Source: JACZST01 sp964195155
Lineage (GTDB): Bacteria; Actinomycetota; Acidimicrobiia; Spongiisociales; UBA5794
Assembly: GCA_964195155.1 (NCBI GenBank)
Contig: CAXMOP010000116.1
Span: 1 to 35,539, forward strand
Length of the DNA stretch: 35,539 nucleotides
Reading direction: 5' to 3'
The notes beneath the pieces are model-generated. The model was not told the origin of the DNA, made no database searches, and saw only the letters and a list, made by a program, of their open reading frames with translations. Of this stretch, positions 16,898-24,726 are shown piece after piece; the stretch's first letter is position 1; every line of letters starts with the position of its first letter. The translations under genes were made by a program, and so were the position numbers.

Positions 16898-17807
16898 GGG
16901 CGCCGATCTCGGCAGCGACCGCGCCCGGACGTGCGGTGAGATCGTTCCAGGTATACCGCAAGACCGTCCAGCCGAGCAGTGTCGCTCGATTCTGTTTGGT
17001 GCGATCGCGCTGGAACGTATCTGCATCCGAGTGACTGGCGAAGCCATCGAGTTCGATCAGCACCTTCCTCGCCGGATAGGCGAAGTCGGCCCGGGAGACG
17101 AATGCGCCCGTGTCGTCGATCAGGATGAATTGTGCAACTGGATGGGGCAGACTGAAGTCGCGAACAATCGTCGTGAACTCGTCTTCCAGGTCGCTCTCCG
17201 TCGCGTTTTGCCAGGCGCGACGCTCTTTGATCATGGGGCGAATGACACCGACGCCGCGTCGACCTTTACGTGCGACCCTTGCGACGAAGCGCTCGATCTC
17301 ATCGAGGCTGGTCATTTCGGCGCGGAGAGCGGCTCCGAGTGCGCCGCGTACCAGCCACTTCGACGTCGCGCCAAGATCGACAATGGTTCTCGTGGGACTG
17401 GTCGTGGGGATCCCGTCGACGACATGGATGTCGCTCGGAATCAGGTCGTTCGACTCGTGGAGTCGAATCCCGGGGCGCGGCCTCCGGAGCCATCTGCGCG
17501 TCACGACGTGGATCTCGGTGCCACGGCGATCGACCAGACCAAGGAGGTGGGCCGCCGTCTGGTGTGATGCGGCCGCGATATCACCCTCGGAGAGCACGGC
17601 AGTAACCACGGATCGCTCCCACGTGTCCGCACTGCCCGCCACAATGAGTGCGCCGTCTCGGACCTCATAGAGGCCGTTGTCCACTTGGTTGCGGAGGCTG
17701 CGCGAGGCAACTCCCAACGCCTCAGCTTGGGCGGCCGTGAACACTCCATGTTGGTCGGCAGCGGTGCGGGCAACCGCTCGGATCGATTCCGTCATGGGCC
17801 ACACCAT
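16887..17807 (-). CDS. DUF559 nuclease-like protein with AbiEi-type N-terminal domain
   Basis: A 306-residue protein. The N-terminal part (about 5-70, HGVFTAAQAEALGVASRSLRNQVDNGLYEVRDGALIVAG) looks like the winged-helix domain of AbiEi-type antitoxins. The C-terminal part (about 205-306) looks like DUF559, a Vsr/restriction-endonuclease fold: SRADFAYPARKVLIELDGFASH carries the expected D and E residues, then WTVLRYTWNDL. Such proteins are frequent in actinobacterial variable regions and their role is unknown; no toxin partner is adjacent. ATG 17807 or 17795 may be the start. Its stop lies inside repeat copy 1 and copy 2 lies 25 bases upstream of it, so it is bracketed by direct repeats, suggesting acquisition. 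Confidence 0.78.
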   Translation of the reverse strand: MVWPMTESIRAVARTAADQHGVFTAAQAEALGVASRSLRNQVDNGLYEVRDGALIVAGSADTWERSVVTAVLSEGDIAAASHQTAAHLLGLVDRRGTEIHVVTRRWLRRPRPGIRLHESNDLIPSDIHVVDGIPTTSPTRTIVDLGATSKWLVRGALGAALRAEMTSLDEIERFVARVARKGRRGVGVIRPMIKERRAWQNATESDLEDEFTTIVRDFSLPHPVAQFILIDDTGAFVSRADFAYPARKVLIELDGFASHSDADTFQRDRTKQNRATLLGWTVLRYTWNDLTARPGAVAAEIGALLA

Positions 17808-17831
17808 GACAGCGGGGTATGACACCCTCCG

Positions 17832-17877
17832 TTCTTGCGTAGCCAGGAGCGATATATGGCCGTCTGCTACGCAAGAA
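17832..17877 (+). repeat. 46-bp palindromic repeat, copy 2
   Basis: Identical to copies 1 and 3 over 46 bases. Here the flanks extend the palindrome to 15-bp arms (CCG on the left and CGG on the right, 17829-17880). It sits 9 bases after the pafA stop and before the DUF559 gene. As RNA read on the minus strand it would fold into a stem with a 22-base loop directly behind pafA, without a U-tract. Confidence 0.93.
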
Positions 17878-17886
17878 CGGGTCGGG

Positions 17887-19242
17887 TTAGAGGTTTTCGA
17901 TGAGCTTTTCGACGCGTTCGTCGACGGCGCGGAACGGGTCCTTGCACAGCACCGTGCGCTGGGCCTGGTCATTGAGCTTGAGATGGACCCAATCCACCGT
18001 GAAATCCCGCTTCTTCGCCTTGGCGGCCTTGATGAACGAGCCGCGCAGGCGGGCCCTAGTGGTTGCCGGCGGGTTCGTGGTGGCCAAGGCGATCTGCTCG
18101 TCGGTGACGACACGCTCGGCCATCCCTCGCCGTTCGAGCAGGTAGTACAGGCCGCGTGTGCGGCTCACGTCGTGGTAGGCGAGGTCGAGCAGGCTCAATC
18201 GGGCCGACGACATCGCCAAATCGTGCTTTTCCCGGTATCGCTCGATGAGGTGGTATTTCATCACCCAATCGATCTCACGGCTGAGCGACATCGGGTCCTT
18301 CTCTAGGCCGGTGAGCAGGTACTCCCACATCCCAATCGCCTGCTCGACCTGGGCAGGGAATCCCGAGGTCCGGGAAAAGCGCATCACCCGCTCCAGGTAC
18401 TCCCACTGGATGTCGAGCGCCGAAAGCTCGCGCCCGTTGGCGAGCCGCACCGTTCGTCGGCACGTCGGATCGTGAGAGATTTCTCGGATTGCCCGGATCG
18501 GGTTCTCCAGGGTGAGGTCACGGAACACCACGTCGGCCTCCAGCATCTGCAGCAACGCGGCGGTGGCACCAATCTTCACGAAGGTGACGTACTCGGACAT
18601 GTTCGAGTCGCCGGCGATCACGTGCAGGCGCCGATACCGCTCGGCATCCGCATGCGGTTCGTCCCGCGTGTTGATGATGGGCCGGCTCCGGGTCGTCGCC
18701 GAAGAGATTCCCTCCCAGATGTGCTCGGCGCGCTGAGCCAGCGTGAACACCGTCCCCCGAGCGGTCTGCAGCAGCTTGCCGGCACCCGAGTAGATCTGGC
18801 GGCTCACGAAGAACGGGATCAGCGTGTCGATCATCCGTTGGAAGTCGCCGCGCCGGGTGACCAGATAGTTCTCATGACACCCGTACGAGTTGCCCGCCGA
18901 ATCGGTGTTGTTCTTGAACAGGTAGATCTCGCCTCGGATGCCTTCCTCGACAAGGCGCTCTTCGGCGGCCTTCACCAGGTCCTCGAGGATCCTTTCCCCG
19001 GCTTTATCGTGTGCCACCACATCGACGAGCGCGTCGCACTCGGGTGTGGCGTACTCGGGGTGGCTCCCGACGTCGAGGTACAGACGGGCGCCGTTCTCGA
19101 GGAACACATTGGACGACCGGCCCCAGGAAACGACCCGGCGGAACAGGTAGCGGGCGACTTCGTCCGGGGAGAGGCGTCGCTGACCCCGCAGCGTGCAGGT
19201 GACGCCGTACTCGTTCTCGATGCCGAATATCCGTCGTTCCAT
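17887..19242 (-). CDS. pafA: Pup-protein ligase PafA
   Basis: PafA joins the C-terminal glutamate of Pup to substrate lysines, marking proteins for the proteasome. This 451-residue carboxylate-amine ligase opens with MERRIFGIENEYGVTCT and has D57 (LYLDVGSHPEYATPEC) at the place of the catalytic Asp, NNTDSAGNSYGCHENYL, SRPIINTRDEPHADAERYRRLHVIAGDSNMSE and the C-terminal FTVDWVHLKLNDQAQRTVLCKDPFRAVDERV. All are close to Mycobacterium PafA. ATG 19242 was chosen because the family begins there; the upstream 43 residues look non-coding. It is separated from prcA by the plus-strand DUF2007 gene, so it probably has its own promoter in the 67-base divergent gap. Confidence 0.96.
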   Translation of the reverse strand: MERRIFGIENEYGVTCTLRGQRRLSPDEVARYLFRRVVSWGRSSNVFLENGARLYLDVGSHPEYATPECDALVDVVAHDKAGERILEDLVKAAEERLVEEGIRGEIYLFKNNTDSAGNSYGCHENYLVTRRGDFQRMIDTLIPFFVSRQIYSGAGKLLQTARGTVFTLAQRAEHIWEGISSATTRSRPIINTRDEPHADAERYRRLHVIAGDSNMSEYVTFVKIGATAALLQMLEADVVFRDLTLENPIRAIREISHDPTCRRTVRLANGRELSALDIQWEYLERVMRFSRTSGFPAQVEQAIGMWEYLLTGLEKDPMSLSREIDWVMKYHLIERYREKHDLAMSSARLSLLDLAYHDVSRTRGLYYLLERRGMAERVVTDEQIALATTNPPATTRARLRGSFIKAAKAKKRDFTVDWVHLKLNDQAQRTVLCKDPFRAVDERVEKLIENL

Positions 19243-19309
19243 GTCGTGCAGCGTACCCTTGCTGGTCATATCGGCATACGACACCCCCAGCTTCCGCGAG
19301 AATCGGCCC

Positions 19310-19522
19310 ATGAACAAAAAAGGGTTCGTCAAGTTGCTCACGGTGGGGGACCCGAACGAGGCGCAGATCACCGCGGCCCGGCTACGCGCCGCGGGGATTG
19401 AGGTCCGCCTCCACGGAGAAAACTTCGGCCCATATCCGATTCCCCTCGGTGAGCTCGCAGTTACCGAGGTCTGGGTGCCGAGCGACAGGGTCGATGCGGC
19501 GACCGAAACACTGACCGGTTAG
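19310..19522 (+). CDS. DUF2007-like small protein on the opposite strand
   Basis: A 70-residue protein, MNKKGFVKLLTVGDPNEAQI..., with the two alternating beta-alpha units of DUF2007 (putative signal-transducing protein): a leading strand, a helix ARLRAAGIEVRLHGEN, a beta region around LGELAVTEVWVPSDRV and a final helix. It reads against the rest of the locus, divergent from pafA (67-base gap) and convergent with prcA, with repeat copy 3 in the 53-base gap. The RBS is weak. Family is by pattern memory; function unknown. Confidence 0.7.
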   Translation: MNKKGFVKLLTVGDPNEAQITAARLRAAGIEVRLHGENFGPYPIPLGELAVTEVWVPSDRVDAATETLTG

Positions 19523-19526
19523 ACCC

Positions 19527-19572
19527 TTCTTGCGTAGCCAGGAGCGATATATGGCCGTCTGCTACGCAAGAA
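19527..19572 (+). repeat. 46-bp palindromic repeat, copy 3
   Basis: Identical in 46 bases to copies 1 and 2 and in the same orientation, between the convergent stops of the DUF2007 gene (19522) and prcA (19576). The outermost flanks differ between copies (CCC left here, CCG in copies 1 and 2), suggesting the conserved element ends near the TTCTTG/CAAGAA boundary. Here it could also serve as a bidirectional terminator stem. Confidence 0.93.
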
Positions 19573-19575
19573 CGG

Positions 19576-20247
19576 TCAAAGGGCGGCGGCAACGACCTCG
19601 CCGTTGAGCCTGCGGAACTTGCGCCGCTCCATCTGGGAATCGAGAACGGCGGCCTCCCAGTCCCCCGGGTCGACATCGCCGTCGGTGTTCGCCGCAACGG
19701 CGGTCGTGGCCGTTGCGATGGCTGCTCCGAGATCGAGCCCCGCTTCGTACTCGGTGCCGAGACGCTCCCGGATTGCTTCTTCCTCGCCACCGATCGCGGC
19801 GAAACCATGATCGTCTCGCATCGTGCCGTCAAAGCGGACCCGATATAAGTGATTCTCTTCGGCGCCGAGCTCGGCGACGATCACCTCGACCTCGTACGGC
19901 TTGATCTCATGGGTGAAAATCTGGCCGAGGCTCTGCGAGTACGCGTTCGCCAGCCCCTTGCCGGTCACATCTGCCCTGGCGTAGGCGTATCCCTTCACGT
20001 CGGCGTAGCGGATACCGGCGACCCGCAGCATCTCAAACTCGTTGAATCTCCCTACCGCGGCGAAGGCCACCCGGTCGTAGATCTCCGCGATCTTGTGCAG
20101 CGAACGGCTCGGGTTCTCCCCGATCAGCAAAATTCCCTCGTCGTACTCCAGGACCACGATCGGCTTCCCACGCTCGACGCCCTTCCTGGAGAACTCCGCC
20201 CGGTCCTTGATCAGTTGCTCGGGCGGCACATAGAACGGTGCGGTCAT
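19576..20247 (-). CDS. prcA: 20S proteasome alpha subunit
   Basis: A 223-residue alpha subunit forming the outer rings and gate of the 20S core. It begins MTAPFYVPPEQLIKDRAEFSRKGVERGKPIVVLEY, the actinobacterial gating N-terminus, and carries GENPSRSLHKIAEIYDRVAFAAVGRFNEFEMLR and VKGYAYARADVTGKGLANAYSQSLGQIFT. As expected for an alpha subunit there is no processed threonine. The start ATG overlaps the prcB stop by ATGA. Repeat copy 3 starts 3 bases after the stop, so the mpa-dop-pup-prcB-prcA transcript probably ends there. The C-terminal tail is shorter than in M. tuberculosis PrcA. Confidence 0.96.
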   Translation of the reverse strand: MTAPFYVPPEQLIKDRAEFSRKGVERGKPIVVLEYDEGILLIGENPSRSLHKIAEIYDRVAFAAVGRFNEFEMLRVAGIRYADVKGYAYARADVTGKGLANAYSQSLGQIFTHEIKPYEVEVIVAELGAEENHLYRVRFDGTMRDDHGFAAIGGEEEAIRERLGTEYEAGLDLGAAIATATTAVAANTDGDVDPGDWEAAVLDSQMERRKFRRLNGEVVAAAL

Positions 20248-21041
20248 GGCCGGCCCTCGAGGATCTCATCCACGACGGGGGCGATCTCTTCATCCGGGAT
20301 CTCGCGATACCCGTCGGCGGTCACCGTCACCACATTGGGGTAGATGCCGCGCCTCGGGTCGGGGCCGCCGGTTGCGGCATCCTCCTCGGATGCGGACACC
20401 AGCGCCTCGATCGCCACCCGCAGCGCCTCACCACCATCGAGGTCCGGCCGCCACGTGGCCTTGAGAAACGCCTTTGCCTCGGCGCCGCCCGAGCCGGTGG
20501 TGGAGTAGTCCTGCTCCTCGTAACGACCGCCGACCACATCGAAGCTGTACAGCTTGCCTTTGCCGTCGCTCTCGTCGAATCCACTGAACAACGGAACCAC
20601 GGCGAGACCCTGGAAGGCCAACGGAAGGTTGTTGCGCACCATGCGAGCCAGGTAGTTGGCCTTGCCTTCGAGGCTGAGCCGCATGTCTTCGATCTTCTCG
20701 TAATGCTCGAGCTCGGTCTGGAAGAGCCTGGTCAGCTCGACGGCCATCCCGGCCGTTCCCGAGATCGCAACCGCCGAATAGTCGTCTGCGCGATACACCT
20801 TCTTCACCCTGCTGTGGGCAATGATGTTGCCGGCGGTCGCCCTTCGGTCCCCCGCCATGATCACCCCGTCCACCCAACGGAGGGCGAGCACGGTCGTCGC
20901 CTCGGGCGCGTCGAGGGTGGTTCCGGGCTCGATAGCCCAGCGCGGTTGCATGCCGTTGTGCTCGAGGAGAGCAGAGAAGCTGGAGTCGGGGACGATCTCG
21001 CCGGTGGAGAGTGTCCGGGGAGAGGGCGACGCCCCGATCAC
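20244..21041 (-). CDS. prcB: 20S proteasome beta subunit (catalytic)
   Basis: The 265-residue precursor has a 48-residue propeptide and a mature protein opening TTVLALRW. Relative to the mature T1 (T49), D17 (MAGDRR) and K33 (VKK) fall exactly where an active N-terminal threonine protease needs them; SGTAGMAVE and STTGSGGAEAKAF complete the fold. The residue before the nucleophile is Ala (PEA-TT) rather than the usual Gly, although an upstream PG-TT occurs 8 residues earlier. The start is GTG at 21041 and overlaps the pup stop (GTGA). Confidence 0.95.
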   Translation of the reverse strand: MIGASPSPRTLSTGEIVPDSSFSALLEHNGMQPRWAIEPGTTLDAPEATTVLALRWVDGVIMAGDRRATAGNIIAHSRVKKVYRADDYSAVAISGTAGMAVELTRLFQTELEHYEKIEDMRLSLEGKANYLARMVRNNLPLAFQGLAVVPLFSGFDESDGKGKLYSFDVVGGRYEEQDYSTTGSGGAEAKAFLKATWRPDLDGGEALRVAIEALVSASEEDAATGGPDPRRGIYPNVVTVTADGYREIPDEEIAPVVDEILEGRP

Positions 21042-21238
21042 TGCCCGCCCTTTTGCACGTAGTTCTTGACGAACTCCTCGGCATTCTCCTCGAGGACGGT
21101 GTCGATCTCCTCCAGGAGGTCGTCGATGCGCTCGGTGAGCTCTTCTGCAGCCTCCGACCCGGCAGCCTCGGCGTCCTCGGACGCCTTGCTCTCGTCTGAC
21201 CGATCGCTTTTCCGTTGTGGTCGCTCTTGTTCAGCCAT
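21038..21238 (-). CDS. pup: Prokaryotic ubiquitin-like protein Pup
   Basis: A 66-residue acidic, disordered protein that is attached to lysines as a degradation tag. The N-terminal half is low-complexity (K, S, D, E, A). The C-terminal half has the Mpa-binding helical segment ERIDDLLEEIDTVLEENAEEF and the hallmark end VKNYVQKGGQ, whose last Gln must be deamidated by Dop before use. The ATG at 21238 has a strong RBS (GGAGG, 5 bases away) and overlaps the dop stop by 8 bases; a 72-residue version from 21256 is less likely. It is coupled on both sides, to dop and prcB. Confidence 0.97.
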   Translation of the reverse strand: MAEQERPQRKSDRSDESKASEDAEAAGSEAAEELTERIDDLLEEIDTVLEENAEEFVKNYVQKGGQ

Positions 21239-22712
21239 CTTCGCCTCCGAGGGCATTCAGCAACGCTGCGGCATCTTCCGACGAGTCGAGCAGCTTCCCT
21301 ACGTGACTCTCGGTTCCGCGTAGCGGCTCCATCATAGGAACGCGTTTGAGTGTTTCTTCCCCGACGTCGAATACGAGGGAATCCCAGTTGGCGGCCACCA
21401 CCGAGTCCGGGTAGCGAGCCATGCACTGCCCGCGGAAGTAGGCGCGTGTATCCCTCGGCGCCTCGATGACGGCCAGGTCGATCTCGTCGTCGGTGAACAG
21501 CCGCTGCAACGCTCCCCTTGCCACGAGGCGGCTATAGAGCCCACGCTCGGGGGTGACGTCGTGGTATTGAAGATCGAGCATCCGCATTTTGGGATGGGTC
21601 CAGGACAGGCCGTCTCGATCGCGGTAGCCGTCGAGGATGCGCAGTTTGGCGGTCCAGTCGAGGCGGTCCGCAGTGCTCGCCGGATTCCGCTCCAGATCGG
21701 TCAGGATCTCCTCCCATCGGGCCAGGACATCTTCGTTCACCGGACCAATCTCAACCGATCTGGCGTACTTGGTGACCCACTCGAAATACTGCCACTGGAT
21801 ATCGAGCGCAGTCATATCCGCGCTCCCTGACACTTCGAGGGTCCGCTTGAGCGACGGGTCGTGGCTGACCTGCCACACGGATTCCACCGGATCGGCCAAT
21901 GCGATCGGATCGGGCATGGCGCCGTCCTCGATGGCATCGAGCACCAGGGCCGCAGTGCCGATCCTGAGATAGGTCTGGACCTCGTTCATGGTGGCGTCGC
22001 CGATGATCACGTGCAGGCGCCGATACTTCGCCGGGTCGGCGTGAGGCTCGTCCCGGGTGTTGATGATCGGCCGTTTCAGCGTGGTCTCCAGCCCGACCTG
22101 CTCCTCGAAGAAATCGGCGCGTTGGCTGATCTGAAAGTCGGCGTCCGGTCTGCCGTTCTCGGCACCAACCTTGCCGGATCCGGTGAAGATCTGGCGGCTG
22201 ACCAGGAACGGGGTGAAGTGAGAGATGATCTCGCCAAACGCCAGATCGCGGGCGATCAGGTAGTTCTCGTGCGCCCCGTACGAGTTGCCCTTCCCGTCGC
22301 TGTTGTTCTTGTGGATGACGAGGCGCTCACCCTCTGCGAGCATCGTGGTGGCGGCCTCGACCGCCCGGCTCATGATCACCTCGCCGGCCTTGTCGTAGAG
22401 CGCCCCCGACTTCGCATCGGCGCACTCGGGTGTTGAGTATTCCGGGTGGGCGTGATCGACATACAGCCTGGCACCGTTGGTCAGCACCGAGTTGACCAGG
22501 CCGGCCTCCAGGTCGATGCCCGGGCTGTCGTCGACGCCGAACCCGCGAAGGTCACGTCCCGGCGACTCCTCCTCGAACGACCACTGGATGCGGGTTCCGC
22601 GCGTGTACGCATTGATCAGTGCGGACGAGGCGTGAACCGGGTTGAAGTCCGCCTGGTTGAGGACGGTGATGCCGAACTCAGTTTCGGTTCCGAGAACCTT
22701 AGGGAGTGCCAT
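21231..22712 (-). CDS. dop: Pup deamidase/depupylase Dop
   Basis: Dop converts the C-terminal Gln of Pup to Glu and also removes Pup from substrates. This 493-residue protein is a PafA paralogue, opening MALPKVLGTETEFGITV. It has the region of the Dop-specific loop at about 38-76 (TRGTRIQWSFEEESPGRD), D86 (ARLYVDHAHPEY), HKNNSDGKGNSYGAHENY, KRPIINTRDEPHADPAKYRRLHVIIGDATMNE and FRGQCMARYPDSVVAANWDSLVF. The loop and SDGKGNSYGAHE distinguish it from PafA. It lies 6 bases after mpa and overlaps pup. Confidence 0.96.
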   Translation of the reverse strand: MALPKVLGTETEFGITVLNQADFNPVHASSALINAYTRGTRIQWSFEEESPGRDLRGFGVDDSPGIDLEAGLVNSVLTNGARLYVDHAHPEYSTPECADAKSGALYDKAGEVIMSRAVEAATTMLAEGERLVIHKNNSDGKGNSYGAHENYLIARDLAFGEIISHFTPFLVSRQIFTGSGKVGAENGRPDADFQISQRADFFEEQVGLETTLKRPIINTRDEPHADPAKYRRLHVIIGDATMNEVQTYLRIGTAALVLDAIEDGAMPDPIALADPVESVWQVSHDPSLKRTLEVSGSADMTALDIQWQYFEWVTKYARSVEIGPVNEDVLARWEEILTDLERNPASTADRLDWTAKLRILDGYRDRDGLSWTHPKMRMLDLQYHDVTPERGLYSRLVARGALQRLFTDDEIDLAVIEAPRDTRAYFRGQCMARYPDSVVAANWDSLVFDVGEETLKRVPMMEPLRGTESHVGKLLDSSEDAAALLNALGGEDG

Positions 22713-22718
22713 TGGCGA

Positions 22719-24434
22719 TCACAGGTACTGCCCGGGGGTGACCGCCTCGACGGCGCGGCTGTCGCGGTCACCGTCGATGAGGGTGCGCACATAGACGATG
22801 CGCTCGCCCTTCTTGCCCGAGATCTTGGCCCAGTCGTCGGGATTGGTGGTGTTGGGCAGGTCTTCGTGCTCCCGGAATTCCTGGGTGACCGCCTCGAGCA
22901 AGTCGGTGATCTTCAGGCCTTCCGGGTCGCCGGCGATCTCCCGCTTGATCGCATCTTTCTTGGCGCGGCGCACGACGTTCTCGATCATCGCCCCCGAGGC
23001 GAAGTCTTTGAAGTACAGAATCTCGCGATCACCGTTGGCGTAGGTGACCTCGAGGAACCGGTTGTCGGCGTCCTCCTTGAACATCTTCTCCACGACCTCG
23101 TCCACCATGCGATCGATGAGCGCATCGGGCTCGCCGCCGCAACGGTCGAGGTCTTCCTTGGCATACGGCAGCTTTGGATCGAGGTAGATGCGAAAAATGG
23201 CGCGCGCCGCCTCGCGTTCTGGCCGCTGGATCTTGATCTTGACGTCGAGACGGCCGGGGCGCAGGATCGCCGGGTCGATGAGGTCCTCCCGATTGGAGGC
23301 GCCGATGACGATCACGTTCTTGAGCGCTTCCACGCCGTCGAGCTCGGAGAGCAGCTGCGGGACGATCGTCGATTCCACATCGGAAGACACGCCGGTTCCC
23401 CTGGTGCGGAACAGCGAGTCCATCTCGTCGAAGAACACAATCACCGGGACACCTTCGTCGGATTTCTCCTTGGCCCGCTGGAAGATCAGCCGGATCTGGC
23501 GCTCGGTCTCTCCGACATACTTGTTCAACAGCTCGGGGCCCTTGATGTTGAGGAAATACGAGCGCGTATCCTCGCTCCCCTCCTTGGCCGCCACCGCCTT
23601 GGCCAGGCTGTTGGCGACCGCCTTTGCAATGAGCGTCTTGCCGCATCCCGGCGGGCCGTACAGCAGCACACCCTTCGGCGCTGCGAGATTGTATGCGGCG
23701 AACCGGGCCTTGTGGATGTACGGGAGCTCGACGGCGTCCCGGATGATCTCGATCTGGTCACCGAGCCCGCCGATGTCGCGATAGGTGATGTCCGGGACCT
23801 CTTCGAGGATCAGCTCTTCGACCTCGGGCCGATGCAGCTTCTCGAAGAGCAGCCCGGAACCCGGATCCATACGAGCGTGGTCGCCGCCACGCAGGTGGAC
23901 GCCTTGCAACGACTCGGCAAGCTCGACCACGCGTTCCTCATCGGCGCGGCCGAGCACGATGATCCGCTCGTCCTGGAGGACTTCCTTGATCGTGACGACT
24001 TCGCCGCGCTGCTCGTATGTGCGGACGTCTACAACGTTGAACGCCTCGTTGAGGATGACCTCCTGGCCGATACCGAGGGCTTTGATCTCGACGGTGGGCT
24101 CGACGTTCACCCGAAGCTTGCGCCCGTTGGCGTTGACGTCGATGGTGCCGTCCTCGTTAACGCGCATGACGGTGCCAAAGGGGTTTGGCGGTGCGGTGAG
24201 CTTCTCGACCTCGTCGCGAAGGAGTGCCAGTTGCTCGCGGGTTTCCTGGAGGGCGGCGCTCAACTTCTCGTTCTGCCCGGCGGCCTGCGCGACCTTGCCC
24301 CGTGCCTCGAGCACCCGCTCCTCGAGCAGCCTGACCCGGCGTGGCTCGTCGTGAAGCCGGCTGCGGAGGACGTCGATCTCGTCCTCGAGCATGCGAATCG
24401 TTGCTTCTAGCTGCTCGTTGTCGTGCCTACCCAC
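22719..24434 (-). CDS. mpa: Proteasome-associated AAA ATPase (Mpa/ARC)
   Basis: The unfoldase that recognises pupylated proteins and feeds them to the 20S core. Of 571 residues, about 5-80 are the coiled coil that binds Pup, about 85-200 two OB domains, and the AAA domain has Walker A GPPGCGKT (260-267), Walker B VIVFFDEMD (331-339) and a GLDV-type arginine region (PAILRPGRLDVKI). The C-terminus ends GQYL, the QYL tail that docks into alpha-subunit pockets. The start is GTG at 24434 with AGGAGG ten bases upstream. It is the first gene of the mpa-dop-pup-prcB-prcA unit. Confidence 0.97.
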   Translation of the reverse strand: MGRHDNEQLEATIRMLEDEIDVLRSRLHDEPRRVRLLEERVLEARGKVAQAAGQNEKLSAALQETREQLALLRDEVEKLTAPPNPFGTVMRVNEDGTIDVNANGRKLRVNVEPTVEIKALGIGQEVILNEAFNVVDVRTYEQRGEVVTIKEVLQDERIIVLGRADEERVVELAESLQGVHLRGGDHARMDPGSGLLFEKLHRPEVEELILEEVPDITYRDIGGLGDQIEIIRDAVELPYIHKARFAAYNLAAPKGVLLYGPPGCGKTLIAKAVANSLAKAVAAKEGSEDTRSYFLNIKGPELLNKYVGETERQIRLIFQRAKEKSDEGVPVIVFFDEMDSLFRTRGTGVSSDVESTIVPQLLSELDGVEALKNVIVIGASNREDLIDPAILRPGRLDVKIKIQRPEREAARAIFRIYLDPKLPYAKEDLDRCGGEPDALIDRMVDEVVEKMFKEDADNRFLEVTYANGDREILYFKDFASGAMIENVVRRAKKDAIKREIAGDPEGLKITDLLEAVTQEFREHEDLPNTTNPDDWAKISGKKGERIVYVRTLIDGDRDSRAVEAVTPGQYL

Positions 24435-24451
24435 GGTATGACTACCTCCTC

Positions 24452-24484
24452 GGCGAGGCCGTTGGCCCCGCCGTTTCGAGTGTA
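24452..24484 (-). promoter_or_regulatory. Possible mpa promoter -10 and leader hairpin
   Basis: On the minus strand TACACT (24484-24479) resembles a -10 element, and 7 bases downstream begins a 9-bp hairpin with one mismatch (24464-24472 pairing with 24452-24460, loop GTT/AAC), immediately before the ribosome binding site of mpa. No clear -35 is seen. The hairpin could tune translation of the whole proteasome operon. The opposite side of this 292-base gap should hold the ferredoxin promoter, which I could not pick out. Confidence 0.35.
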
Positions 24485-24726
24485 GGCCATAGGATCATTT
24501 CGGCGTACGTACTAGTGACCCTTAGCGAGAAGGATCGCGAACCGATGCCGAGCCCCCGTATGTGCCGCACTTCAGACTCCGTTTTCCCGCAACACCAAGG
24601 CATCTCGTGCCTAGTTCGTATTGGGACGTTTTCTGGCGTTTTGAGGTTCCGGTTCCCGGCAAATTCTTAGCCGGTACTCATTCCCTGCCGACTACCGTCT
24701 CGCGGGCGCGGGCGGAAAGGATCTCG

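Noticed and set aside
16836..16900. PafBC-type (RecA-NDp) promoter before pafB or recN
   Set aside because: No TTGTCRGTG-like element was seen upstream of either gene.
16887..17807. A complete type IV toxin-antitoxin pair
   Set aside because: Only the AbiEi-like N-terminal domain is present; no AbiEii nucleotidyltransferase gene is adjacent.
16852..19572. CRISPR array made of the repeated palindrome
   Set aside because: Only three copies, separated by about 980 and 1695 bases that hold whole genes; no spacer-sized intervals and no cas genes.
22446..24410. Long open frame of 654 codons on the plus strand
   Set aside because: It lies fully opposite mpa and dop, which have complete motif sets; its translation is repetitive Asp/Leu/Arg-rich text typical of the antisense of high-GC coding DNA.
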